Below the pieces are notes generated by a model. It was not told the DNA's origin and did not search any database. It saw only the letters and a program-made list of their open reading frames with translations. A stretch of DNA of 64,000 bases, from the NCBI RefSeq assembly GCF_001039355.2, contig NW_019776108.1, positions 27,225 through 91,224 on the forward strand, given 5' to 3'. Shown one piece after another: positions 38,801-52,600 of the stretch. Origin of the DNA: Lingula anatina. Taxonomy: Eukaryota; Brachiopoda; Lingulata; Lingulida; Lingulidae. Each line of letters starts with the position of its first letter. The stretch's first letter is position 1. The position numbers and the translations under genes were made by a program.

Positions 38801-41800
38801 AATGTGTATTTATTTGTGATTCTTTTTTTATCAAATTAAATTTGGTGCCCTTCTGCTGTGGATTTTTTTAACAGAAACTATTTGTTTAATATGGAAATGA
38901 TATTTTCTGTAAATATCGCAGTTGTTTGTTCTGTGTTGGCGGAGACACTTGTTGCTGATAAAAGCACAACAGCCCCATTGTGGTAACACAATGAAATAAT
39001 AAGCAAGAAATGTAATTACATCCGATGATACCGCAGCCCAGTGCTTGCCCTCCCAGCTGGAGCCTTTCTTCTTTTAACCTCCAAAAATATTGACTTTCTC
39101 ACAAACAGCTTGTATTTTTCTAATCTGGAAACCAGTTGTTTTGAGATAATTGTCTCAGTCTGACCAGAGAATATTAGTGGCTGAGAGAAAGAAACTTGCG
39201 TTCAGTGTATTAAGGGCAGCTTCATGAATTTTATCTGAAGTTCTCTGAGTCAGAAAAGGGCGTGGTGCTTTAAGTTGTGATGGTCATTCCATGAATCCTT
39301 ATTTATCTGAAGTAAGTCAGTGTTTATTGGAAGCTATTTAACGGTGTTTAAAACTGCAAAGAATGGTTCTTTTTGAGAATTAATAGGCGCTGACAGTGGC
39401 AGGTTTAGGTTAGTGAGTCAGAATTTTTGGTCTGATTAGTTAAGTTGGTTCAACCCATCGTGGAAAACTTGTTCCACGTTTTCAGGATAACAGCAGTCAT
39501 GTGGAAGAGACACTGTGAGTACCAAACTGCAAATAACTAGACTGCCTGGTAAGATAGGATGTAAACAGTTGAGATAAGAAAGGAATATTATCCAAAGTGA
39601 TAGTGCTTGTACATGTAGGACAGTTTGTCTTGTGCAATGGAAGAGAAATACTCAGTATAGCAAGGGTGGGTAAAAGTTTAAGTGTGTGACATAAAACCAG
39701 TGCTATGAGACCTGTTAGGACACATCTTATTTATGGTACACAGCAGCACAATGCTACAAGTAAACTGCCCAAGAAGGTTTGTACTCGATGCTATCTGTCC
39801 ATTGTTTCAACAGTCTGGGTTATGAATTACTGCCAGTCCATTTTAATGTGTAATTTTGGCATCTGTGGATACTATCTACATGTAGCTCAAATTTTAACAT
39901 GGCCGAATGCAATTAAAGGCATTTGGTTGGTGTTTTTTTTTTCCATTTTGAGTAATTTGAGTAATAACAAGAAGTTCCAGAAAAAGCCAAACCAGTTTTG
40001 ACTAGATTTTGTCCAGTTAAATGAAAATTATTGTCATTAAGCAGATGGAAGCATTATCTACATGTATGCAGTACACCACATAGTTAAGGTGAAATTTTCA
40101 AGTTTTTCCATTATTAGAACATTTTGCATGGTATACATTGATTAAGTCTGGGTAAAGTGGGCTAGCTTGCTGCTAGTATATTGCCCATTATGGAGAATGA
40201 CAGGTGTTATGCCACTGGAGGCGAAATTAACCTGCCATTTCATTGGCTACTTTTACTCCCTTGGTGTCTGCTCTCAGTCGAAAATATTGATTTTGTTTTT
40301 CACTGGAAAGACTCAAATGAAACCAGGTAGACTACTGTATAGTCGGAGGCTGATTGTGTAGATTTTATTAGGTTGCATTCAGAAAGATAAATGTGTTTTA
40401 TATCTTTTTTAGCTTTTGTTTCATGATAAACTTTGCGGGGTTCTCTTGCTAATTTGACAACATCAGTTTGGGGGAAAGATTGATATTCTTTGTTGAGAAG
40501 AATTTAGAGCATGATATTTTAGAGTTTGTTGAACATAATTTCAGAAACATTATATACTAGTATATCCTTCAAATTTGAATGCATGATCACTCAAAAGTAT
40601 ATGAAGATAAAGACAATGTGTATCTCCTTGCTGTGTAATTTCTTTATGTTCTAAAGGTCAACAGTTATACAATCACATTCTCATTAAAATAAATTTCACA
40701 GGTTAATAGAGCCTGTTATTTCTATCAGCCCTGGACTTGTTTTGTTGATTAGGCTAATTGGTGACAGTGATTGCCATAATTTGGATCCCTGTTAATATAC
40801 CTGTCTGTATAACACAAAGGTAATGAGTAAGGTATCTTAAAGCAATCAACTTCAGCTTCTTTGTCATCATTTAATGACTGGTTTCCTAGGCAGGTGATTG
40901 CTTAACCTGTAAACCAGGCATTTCCTTTATTACTTCTTAAGGTAAGAAATGGAGTTGGAAGGGAGGGGGGGGGGCTTAATTTTCCAGGAAGTTTGCTTAG
41001 TTTATCTGTTATAGATCACCATAGTTGCCAGGGGATATTATATTGTGTGTAATTTGCTGAAAGCCCCTGAGATTGATGGCAGGTATTGTGATTGCGAGTA
41101 TTGTCAGTGGAGCCAGTGTTGTTATAAGCTAGTGGTTTGAGGTAGATGGATCCCAGTATGCAGGGATCTACAGAGGAAATTAGTTTTCTGTGGTCTGGGC
41201 CGACTGCTATTTGAGACACTGACATCTAGATTTCAACCTGTGTGAGAATCAGGTAAATGAAGGAAGTTGAATATGAAGATTTGAAAAGAAAAGCTCTTAA
41301 ATTGAAGATAATTTGGTTTTGGTATCCTGCATGCATTTAGTTTTATCGGTGAGTGGGTGAGATAACTGATGCTTATGTGTGGAATATTCAATTTGGTTTC
41401 TCTACTTTCTGGGGTCTTCAGGGACTCATTATATCTTAATGGATAAAGGGATTATTGTGAAATGCATCTAATGGTGGCATGTGATCATCAGAGTGGATTA
41501 TATTTTCAGGTGCAACATTTCTTTGATGACCCAGAGGGTAAGATAGAGCTTCCACAGTCTCTCAAAGTAGACACATGGAAAAGGCCCACAGACTTCATAT
41601 TTGACCAGGTGAGTACTCATAGTTCAGATGTCCATTTCTTAAATTAATCTTTGTCAGTACATTTGAATAGCATTGCTAAATGTAGATGGAAGTGGGATTT
41701 GAATATTCTGGGGTAGCGCTAACACTCTCCAATTTAGCCAAATGCTAAAAGTGACATAAATTGGCTAAACAAAAAAGGCTTTATTTGACTTGTTTTAGTC

Positions 41801-44800
41801 AAATTATAACCATTTGCATAACAAATTGACAAAAAAGTGGTGATTTGGCTAAGTGAAAAAAATTGCTAGCGCTACCCCAGATATTATTTTAAAAGAAAAA
41901 TGTCTTTGTTGTATTGTAAGCAGTGTTATCTTATAAAAATCTCTATTGTTTATTGCTTTGGTAGTGCTACTCATGCTGAGATATATAATATTTTGTAACT
42001 CATCATAAAAATAAAAGTAGTAATGATAATAATAAAAGAATATGGTTACTGTTAGAATCAAACTCCCATTTAAGAATTGTTGAAATGAAATCTAGGTAAT
42101 TGTGTAGAAGGCATTTCTTTGGGGAATAGAACTGAAAAAAGTGTTCAGATTTACAAGAAGACAATTTTCTGTAATGAAAAAAAAAAAAAAAAAAAAGAGT
42201 ATCATTAGTGTTCAATACATCATAGTCTGGTTCTCTGTCAAACTTGATGATGATATGTGTGACTTTCTCTCCAGCAACCTGTGGTGGTGGATCCTGATAA
42301 AGGTCTCAATGGATTTGATCTGCTGTCTGCCAATGAACATCTTCATGATAGTGAGGTGAGTAGCATTTGGAAATGTCTGATGCTTTTCATCATTTTACCC
42401 AATAATTGGTTATACCTCATTTCGTAAAATATGAAGCTGCTGTGAGAAAGTAAAAGTGTTTTAAATTGGTGTCTGTGAAACTTTTGAATTTTGAAAAAAA
42501 AAGAATAAAAAAAAATATGTGGAAGAAGAACTTAATCCTATGAATGCTGTACATATTTTCAATTATGTCCCTTCTCAGAATGTTCAGAAAATGAAAATAA
42601 TGCCTTTCAAGCACACAAGCCACTTTGTATTGAAAAATGAAAACACAGACATCATGCTTCAGTCATATGAGATTCATGTACCTGTGGATTAGCAGCTGGT
42701 CCATTGTTTGGGAGGGAGGTTGGGTACTACCTTCAATGTCAAGCATTTCCTTTTATTATACAATAACACAGATTAGAAAAAACTGGACTCACACAGCTTG
42801 TTGTAAGGCTATACATGTATCCTTTTGTATTGAAAGATCGTGTAGGATTTGACTATTGTCCACTGTGCCATCAGATAATCTGATACAAGTATACCTAGGA
42901 AGGTGTTTTAGTCTGTCAGTGGCCTGCCATTGTGTGACAGAAGAAAGAGGTAAAGAATAGATTCCAGTTTATAACTGTGGTGGCGTGACTGAGACTCTTG
43001 GGCTGTCATGGCCGTGCAGTTTCTAGACTTTGTATGGGTTGGAGACAGGTTGTCACATCATCTTAGGTTTCAATGCAGCATGTATTTTTGACTAAGCCAG
43101 AGGAAATTTATTATATATGTAAGTGCTTGGTATGGAATAGGAAGACGTGAAAACTGCTGATTATATTATTCTAAGACTGTGCTTTATTTTATAACTTTGA
43201 AACCAGTGGTTTGGAATTGTTCAGAGGATCAAAAGCCTTTTTCACAAGTGCAAGGCAGTATATATATAGCTAATAAGCTTGCATTGGTTATTTTGGGAAA
43301 ATATCTCTGAAAAGGTTCACTGAAAAGAGCTACAATTAAGGTTCAGGTATGAAGTGATAAAGGTTGGACTGATATGGTAGTACATATACCCACATTTAGT
43401 GTGGTGTTACAAGTGGAATTGAAATGTTCATACAATTATGATCTGAGTATGAACTATTTTTCATCACCTCTTTGTCAATTTTTGAAACATAATCACTTAG
43501 GTGATGCCAAGAAGGCATAGCCGTGATGAGGAATGTATTAAATTTCCACCGCAAATTCTGTTTTCAGTTAATCCGCTGGATCATTAGTGAGGTGACAGCT
43601 TTGTGGCGCATGCACGCAGTGAAGAACCCTCCACCCGAAGATCCTAGTGATGAAACCTACCAAGAGTATACGTACAACTGGAAACCCTGGGAGCATATTT
43701 TTGCCATTAACAAAGTCACCAAAGGTCCCTATATCCCAGCACATAACCCATACGGGAAGTACGCTGTCAAGTTGTATTGGATGGTAAGTGAATAGAATTG
43801 TTTGTTTTGGATGATGGATTGATGTGATATTTCAGCTGAGAGCTGCTTTGTTTGTGTTTGAGAGGTTATTTTTCATTACTTTTGCTGTGGTGTCTTGAGG
43901 TAAAAGTGTAGTCTTTTATTTGTCAGACATTGAAAGACTAAAATGTCTAGGATGATTTTTTTTTATTATAAAGTGTTCATATCCTATTATGTGTAGGAAG
44001 CAAATGAGTATATATTAAGTATATGTACATTTAAAATTTTAATTCGATACATGGAAAATATAGATACCGGTACTTTATATAATTTTACCATCATAAAACT
44101 CTTTGAAAATATACTCAGAAGACTTCAAGAGGATTTCTGAAAGGGCATAGAAAAACAATATAGTCATCAGGGGAAAATAGGCAGTTATGATTACCTAGCT
44201 TCTTTAGGCTCCGCAGTAATTAATTAAAAGCAATCACATTATGTCCTGTTGCCAAGGTAACCAATCTCACCTGTCTTGTAGATTACCTGTCATTATTATT
44301 GTCTCATCTCATCCTATACATCAGCTTAGGTGTCTCTATGATTCATTCTGTCACAAAAGAGAAAAACCCCAATGACATGGCTAATTACTTAGTGGAGTAG
44401 ATAATCTGGAAAGACAGTCTGGTGCTGGTTAGCATATGCTGCCAGGGAAAGCTAGAGCACTGATACTTTCAATGTTAGTGCAAGCAGCTGCACTTATTGT
44501 ATTATTATGGAAATAACTGTAAATTGGGGTTTATCATGTGGTAGAAATATAAATGGCAATATTCAAGACTTGTGTTGGTATAGGGAGATTTTAAAATATG
44601 AGAAATGGGTCCTGATTTTTTGTTCAGCATTGGTTTGGTTGAATCAGCTTTGATGTGAAGTCTGATGAAATTAGCGGAGTAGAGAAATTGTTTTTACTTC
44701 ATTCCAGGGAAGCTGGCGTAAGATCTTCGTAGATGATTTGTTTCCGTTTGATGAATATGACCGTCTTCTCCTGCCAGCCACCAGTATTCAATATGAACTG

Positions 44801-46641
44801 TGGCCCATGCTTCTCACTAAGGCACTCATCAAAGTGACATCGTTGGAGTAAGTATTCTCAAATCAAAATCAATTTTGAAATCATGTACATGTATATAACA
44901 TTTTTGTCAAATGTAACTGATATTCCTCTTAGTTTTATTGTCTTTAGTCTTGTCACATCATTTGGATTCATTATGCCTAGTATAATGTAAAGTTGTGTTA
45001 TATCTGTTACAATTTTCTTATTATCTTCTATAATCTATACAATACAATACAATACAATACAATACAATACAATACAATACAATACAATACAATACAATAC
45101 AATACAATACAATGGATTTGATTTTAAGTGAAGTACAATTGAAATGTTAACATTAGCTTTGCAGGTGTTTGTCGACTGAAGATACATCTAAGATTCTAAT
45201 GCTCAAGATAATGATAATGACAGACCATACTACCATCTATTTTATATTATTATTAATAAGATGTAGGTATCACAAAATATTGATACATCTATACATTTGT
45301 TACATTTACATAAGTCAATTTCATACTCTAAGTTATAACTTTTTTTTCCAGTTACGGCAGCACTTCCTCTGAATTTGGTGACACCAGTATAATCCAGTGT
45401 CTGACAGGCTGGCTTCCAGAAACTATACCTTTACAGTAAGTTTTATAGGGAATTCAAGTGTAGCCACAAGTAATCTTTATTGGTACTTAGAGGCTTTTTA
45501 AATTCCTTCTGAAAAAAATTCTTTAAAATCTGTTCTTCTGCTTGTCTTCAATTTTTTCAATCCTTCACTTTTAACTGCTCTCACTTCACATTTTCTTTTT
45601 TCTATTTCTATTTGTATTTCTGCTGTCTTCTCTCTATCTCTCCTTTCGCTGCCAGTGCTTTAGTGTATGCTGATCAGCAGGTTTTAGTGGAACATTATAA
45701 AAAATGTTTGGAGACTGTGCTGGGCCTGTCTGCAGAGCAAGAAATTCTTCTTAATGCCAGCTCCCAGCTGTTTGAACTGAACAATCCAGAAAACATTCCT
45801 GGGTAATAGAGATGATTCATAATAATTGAAATGTTTTTAGATATGTTTGATTTTTATTGTTTTTGTTTTTTTTATGTGGTCAGGTAAAATTAAGCTTTTA
45901 CTTGCAATTATTTAAACATATTAGACTTTTGCATGACTGACATGGTTTTGAAAATGAGAGCCTAAGTGCTGTTGAAGACATAAAAGAAAAAACAAATAGC
46001 AGTCATTGCAATTATAACTTAAAGAAGTTTTCGTGTCGGATATTCCAGCCAGAATATTATAACATTAACTGCCTGGAGAGAAAAAAATTCTATTTAGGGA
46101 AAAATTATAAGGCAACCACTGATTGCAGTGTGTGCATGTGCGTGATACAAGTAGGATCCAATATCTATTAAAGCATTTTTTTCTGAAGTCTCATTACTGG
46201 TTAATAAGGTGAGATGCTCAAAACAAGGAAATTAAGACACAAGATGATTGCAAACCGCACACCTCGACTTCCTGGACTAGAAGATTAGGGATAATTTAAT
46301 GAAAAACGGGTGACGTGACTATCTTCCTTTGGCACATATTAATATATACTGTACATATTTGAAGACTAATAATGGCTTTCCTAGTTGTCTGGGATTAACT
46401 AGAGGTATTGATCGCAGAAGGGATTGGCTAACTGCATGGGCGTACTGTTCATTTGTATACATATGTACATGCACATAGCTTAGTTTCTTTTTTCACTACG
46501 TGTAACATGTCATTCTGTCTACTATCACAAATTAATATTTTTCAAATTTTAAATATCCACATACAAGCAGGGTGGGCTTGAGTCAGGGTTTCTTATTTGG
46601 AAAAGTTGTTATTGCAAAAAAAAAAAAAAAGAAAAAATAGN

Positions 46642-46673
<32 letters not shown>

Positions 46674-49600
46674 AGCCTATTGATTTTTACTTATATACAT
46701 TGCACATTTGCTTCTGTGCCTGTTACATTGCCTGTTGATTATTATATGAAATTCTAATACTGTTGTTTATGTCTCCAATTTCATCAGATATGGCCATGTG
46801 GATCAGATATGGAAGTTGTTGAAGGCAGTTCTACCAGAATGGGTTCTCCCCGAGCCAGAACCAGAAAAGATCCCAGAAGTGGAAGCTCCACCTGATACTG
46901 CTGGACAGGTAATAATCAGTTATCAGTGTCAGCTTATTTTCAGAATTTGATAATTGGACCAGGTAAACCCAGAAATACACATAGATGATTTTTGCATTTG
47001 AGACTCCATAGGCATTATACCCAGTTAAAAAATATTTGGCGTCAGATACTGTTTTTTAATTTTTTTTTTGTCCGCAATACATCAGTGTGGATGAAATCAT
47101 GGTAAAGTTGCACCCTTGATGCTGTTGCATTTTCAGGACCTGGAGGGGAAGTCTGATAGCTGGGGCACTGTAAGACTTGACATCAATTGTGTGCATGTTC
47201 CTGCAATATAGTGCTTCTAGTGATCAATTTACCAGTTGTCAGTTTTTTTGTTCTCCCTCTATTATTATTTTTTGTATTTCACTTTGAAATTTCCCTAAAC
47301 CTCTGTCATGTTTGTTAAAAAGGAACATGATTGCAAGCTGTCTGCATGCAAACCAAGACTGTCAAGTGTGAAATCCACTGTGACTCGGTTAAATATTATT
47401 TATTATTCATAAAAAAATGTTTCCCATACCATTGTCAGATTGTATTGTAATTGTATAATTCTTTCCCCTTTTTGTTTGTTTATCCAAGCTTTTAAACAAA
47501 GAAAACCCCACTTCTTGTTTATCTGATTTCTTCCATTTAAGTTATCCCTCTTGCAAATTTCAAGCAATACTGTGATTTGGGTTGAGAATGCTTAAAAAAG
47601 CTACATGAAGAGAGTGAAGATAGGCAAGCTTATCTATCAACAAGATTGATATTTTTGAGGATTTTTGCTAGAGCTTCAATTGTCATTGTTTAAGCATAGC
47701 ATTGTATTTGTTTGAAGTAAAGGTTATGAGCATACATCATTTTTTTCTACTTTTGACTTTTTAATAATTGTATTTTTTTATTTACTAGGAGTCTATAAAT
47801 CCAGAGAAAGCAACAGAGAAATCAGAGATAGACAAAAAGAGTGAGAAAGCAGACCCCAAGGCAGCAGGGAAAGAAAAAGATGCTGGCAAGGAGAAAGCAA
47901 AAGAAGGGAAAGGTTTGTTATCCAATCCCTTGATTTTTCTGGGAATTTTGCAGCACCATTTGTATCCAAAGGTTTAAACTTTGCTGGGATTTTTTCAAAA
48001 TTTATTTTAATTAATAAATTTTTTTGTTTGTGTGAGCACTGTTCTTAATTGCTGATGGTTTGCTGATGATGTATATCAGTCATTGTAAGATGATGACTTC
48101 TGACTTATCACAATCTGTGAACATACGTTGATTTAGAGTTTATTTTTTCACAGAGAAGGGTAAAGATGCCAAGGATGACAAGAAAGGAAAGGACAAAGAC
48201 AAGGCAGCTCAGCCAAGTAAGTCAACCGTGTTTTCAATCCACAATAATGATTGATACTCAGATTCATATCCATATTGATTTGTATTAATTGTTTTGATTT
48301 AATTTGATTTGAACAAACAATTTTATTATATCCTCTGTATAGTGTTAATTAATTTTTATTACTTCAGAGGAAAAACCAGATGAGGTGCCCATTCCAGAAT
48401 CTCCGGAACTTGTTGTATTTGCCAGTTATGTGAGCAGTCCTAAGTACCCACCAAAAGTCTCTGTGCTCAGAGAGATGGTGAGGAATAGTTTTCATACAAT
48501 ATTCCAGCCACTTGGAAAGAGTAAAAAATTGAAATTATTAGAAAATATGTGCTGTTTGAGTTACCTTGAAAGAGAAAGATGGAATTATAAAAAATATAAT
48601 ACAATTTTAGGCATTATGGCTGGAATGAGTAAAGGATCAAAATTATTTGAAAAGAGATGTGAAAAAGATAACTGCATCTTTCCTAAGAGGCCAGCTTTTT
48701 CATTTATAAATTTCCACATAACTGTACACCTATATAGGTATAAAAATAAAGACCCTGGCTAGTATCAGGTCTGAAGTTTAGGATAAATCATACCATGCTA
48801 TGAATACTCATTATGGTTATAATATGATTATGATAAAATGTTCTCTCACTTACAGGCTGATGCCAGTGAGCGTCTCCGTCAGTCAGGGTTGTCCCACCTG
48901 TTCCCTCACCCAGTGTGGATCACTCAGACCCGCTCCTGCCCCCTAGAACCCCCACCCCCTCCTGAGAAGATACCTGCATGGAAACTTATACGACCAAAGA
49001 AAAAGAAAACAACTCCATTGGATGAGCCAAAAGGTATGCTACATCTGTTCAGTTTTGTTTGGAATTTTTGGAATTTTGAAACTCAGATGTTGGCTTTTTA
49101 CACATAGTTCACTTTATTAAGTATGACATAACACCAGCATTCAAGTTCATAGATACCACTGTGTCTACAAAGTGTTAATAAATTCTCATGATAGTTCACA
49201 GTCATAAAGAAAAGTATGTGACATGTTCTGTTTTGTATTTTTTTCCATCAGCTGAGCCTGAGGCTCCCAAACCTATTCAGTGTGTTGAGATCACTTCTCC
49301 ATTTGTCAACTATAAAGTCAGCCCTGTGCCAATCCCCACTGATGTGTAAGTTTTCTAACATAGAAATTGATTTTACAGACTTTTTTGAATAAATAAATGG
49401 AAGAAAGATTGATTAAATACACAAACAAATAAATGAAAAGATAGATAGATAAAATAGATAAATAAATAACTTGATGAATAAATATAATTTGTGTGGATAA
49501 GTTAAATAGTTGATTAATAAATAAATATATAAATGTTTGTTGTAAAATGCTATTGAATGCGACATATTTGTATTTAGATATATTATGTGAATAAAAGTGA

Positions 49601-52600
49601 TTTTTTTACTATAGACATAGACCTAAGTCATCACTAGAGAGAGGTGCCACTAGGCCTCCCACCTCCAATGTTGACGCCATCGAAGAAACAGATGAGAACA
49701 TTCCTGAGCCAGAGCCAGTGGAGGCTGCAGCAGCGCCCCCTCCGGAGACCCCCAAACCTGAGGACCTTCCCCGCGTTGAGGTGACTGTATGTATCTTCAG
49801 TGTCCAGTTAGTTGTACAGTGGTTCATGTTGTTCTCGTCTCCCTAAAATGTGTTGTCCAACAAAGACAGTGTATCTATGACCTCTCTGTACTGGTTGAAA
49901 CTGACTTACTTCAGGTGACATCTATACATGTACATGTTACTAATATATTTCAAATTCAACATGGTTATGTGTAACCAATATATTATAACCACTGCATGCC
50001 TAACTGTGACATATTTTTACTGTGAGGAGGCCCCATGCTAGAACAAGAATATTTTACTGTGGTATTGTAATCTTGGCTATATATTTCGCTAATCTAAAAC
50101 AGTACACAAACAGACTGTTGTCGTTTTACATGGGGCATGCTCACAGATATTTATATAGTGGAAAGAAGCTAAGTCAAGACAGATGTATACAGCCATTATT
50201 TTTCCAGTATTATAAGGAGATCATGAGTTTTCTGACATTGTCAGTTTACCAACTGCTTGACTAAGCTAAATTCCATTTCATCCTTGAACTTTTACAAACA
50301 GTGCTACTTTTTAAAGTCACTGTTTGTGCTGATATTCTTGTATCAGTTACGATTAGTCACATGATTTATTACACCATAATTATTAAGATACTACAAGTTG
50401 CTTTCTATATAAATATATATCTGTAGAAAAATAGAGCATTCAGATAGTTCACAGTCAAGTAGAATTTTTCCCAAGGAAACTTTTAGTTTTATAGATAAGT
50501 ATATATATATATAGATCACTTGACATTGATGTTTCTTTGGTACCCATTATACTAACAATTACATATCATAGAAGTATATAAAAGAAGCATGCATTTTTCA
50601 CCTATATCTAGTAGATGATAGCATTAAGTATTCCATTTCACATCATTAGTATTTCTTTTCCCACCCTCCCCACACATACAGAAGTCCCGATCAAGGACTG
50701 TGAGAATTGTAGTAAGTGCTGGGTTATATGCTTGCCTACAGTACAGTAATGCATGTTGTGCAGGAAAAAGCCATATATTTAATTGATGCATGTAGTGTAG
50801 GACTTTTTACCCACTTGAACAGTGCATGTAGTGAATGTCATTTTCTTTCGGTGCAGTTATGCATGTTATGGACAGGTTTATGGTGGTCATTATGAAAGAT
50901 GTTTGAATATTTCTTTCTAGACTTCACATAAAATTTATATATTAATTTCAGTGCAGTGTATGTATGTTGTAAGAAGCAGCTGTCCTGTATATTTGTATGA
51001 GTCTGTATGGCAGTGTCTTGCATAAAGTGTTTTTTGTTGTAAATATAATTCATTGGATATGTTTTTTTTTTAATTGTTACCCTGTAAACACTAAGACACA
51101 TGCTCATGATCAGTGGCTGATTGTAATGTTGTTGTCCCAGTTGCAGTTGTGAATTTTATTTTACTTAAAGGTATTAATGTACATGTAGAGTTAAGTTCAA
51201 TGTTGTTACATCTACCTTGATATGTTTGGTTTTACTGCACATGCAATGTGCTGTGCATGTTTGGATGTAAATGTGGATGAGCATTGTCTGTCAGTTTACA
51301 TATGCTGAAATTCAAATATCTATATACAATAATATTTTATGTCCATAATTGAAGCATTGTTACAGAGCAAGGAGACTTTATATTGAAATCTTCATTTGCT
51401 TTGATTAGTTTTCATTGAATTGATGCATATTTTGGAGATAATCAGAGCTCGTAGGTATACCATAGAAAGCTAAAAGCAGTCCATAAATCAAACTCATTCC
51501 ACATTTACATCGGGTACAAAATGAGTTAAAACATATTAAGAAAAGTTATTTGAGAGCAGCTTATTCTTTGTGCCCTCCAATATTTCCTCTGCAACATGTA
51601 TCCTGTATATTTATTGCTTTTTTCCATAGTACACACCGTAGACACCTCCCTGAGCAATATTATCCATAGCTTTGTACGTCCTTAGTTGTGACACTTCTTT
51701 CATATAATCACAATACTCACATGCTATTCTCCTGTGTTATAGCCTGCTGTAGAGACAGCCAGCCTAGCCAGTAAGCCCAGTGGCTCCAAGCCAGGCACAC
51801 CTAGTGGGAAGAAAAAGAAAGACGTGGGATCAGCAGCTAAGAAAGAGGAGGCTGTAAGTTGCTTTTATAACTTGATGATTTTATTTTTGAGAGGGGTCTC
51901 AGTTTGATGGACATATTGACTGCAGAAAATCTTTATTTTGATTGCATGTACATTATACTGTATATATTGCATGTGAGTTATCTCACATTATTTCAATGGG
52001 AAGCGGTAAAAAGACAAGTCAAAAAGCTAGTAGATAACATGAAATTGCTATAAATAAAGAAAAAAAAATGCCCAGACACAAAAATAAATGTAAAGAATTA
52101 ATTAGTGTTAGGATTATCATTATTGTTAACTTCTCTTCTAGTCTCCCAAACCAGAGCCCAAGAAAGGCCTAGGTTCCCCTGGAAAGGAGAGGAAGAAGAG
52201 TTCTACAGTTAGAGACAGGACAGACTCCATCAAATCTAAAGACTCCAAGATGGAGAAAGACCCCAAAAGTGCAGCATCACTTCCCAGAGGGGCAGGTGAG
52301 AATTCCATTAAGTCTCTACAGAGACTTTAAGTATAATTCCTTTGCAAGTCATTGGATGTATTATGACAATTGAGCAGCCATATTCCCTTTATCACACACA
52401 GGCACTGGCACCCACATAAAGTCAAATTTGGCCTTATTAATTATTTAGAACATTTAATCAAATGTGCATCTTCTCACGATTTCTGTCATTATACTAACTC
52501 ATGTTGATAAAAATCAGTCTGGTAAAAAAAATTAGATCACATTTGATAAAATGTAATTTTGTAGGATGCATGGACTTCAGTTATTATATATAAATAATGT

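Noticed and set aside
48478-48762. Open frame running from the 48368 exon through its intron
   Set aside because: The gtgagg donor at 48478 and acceptor at 48855 join conserved sequence (SVLREM|ADASERL). The intronic part has AT-biased composition and no family match, so it is chance read-through.
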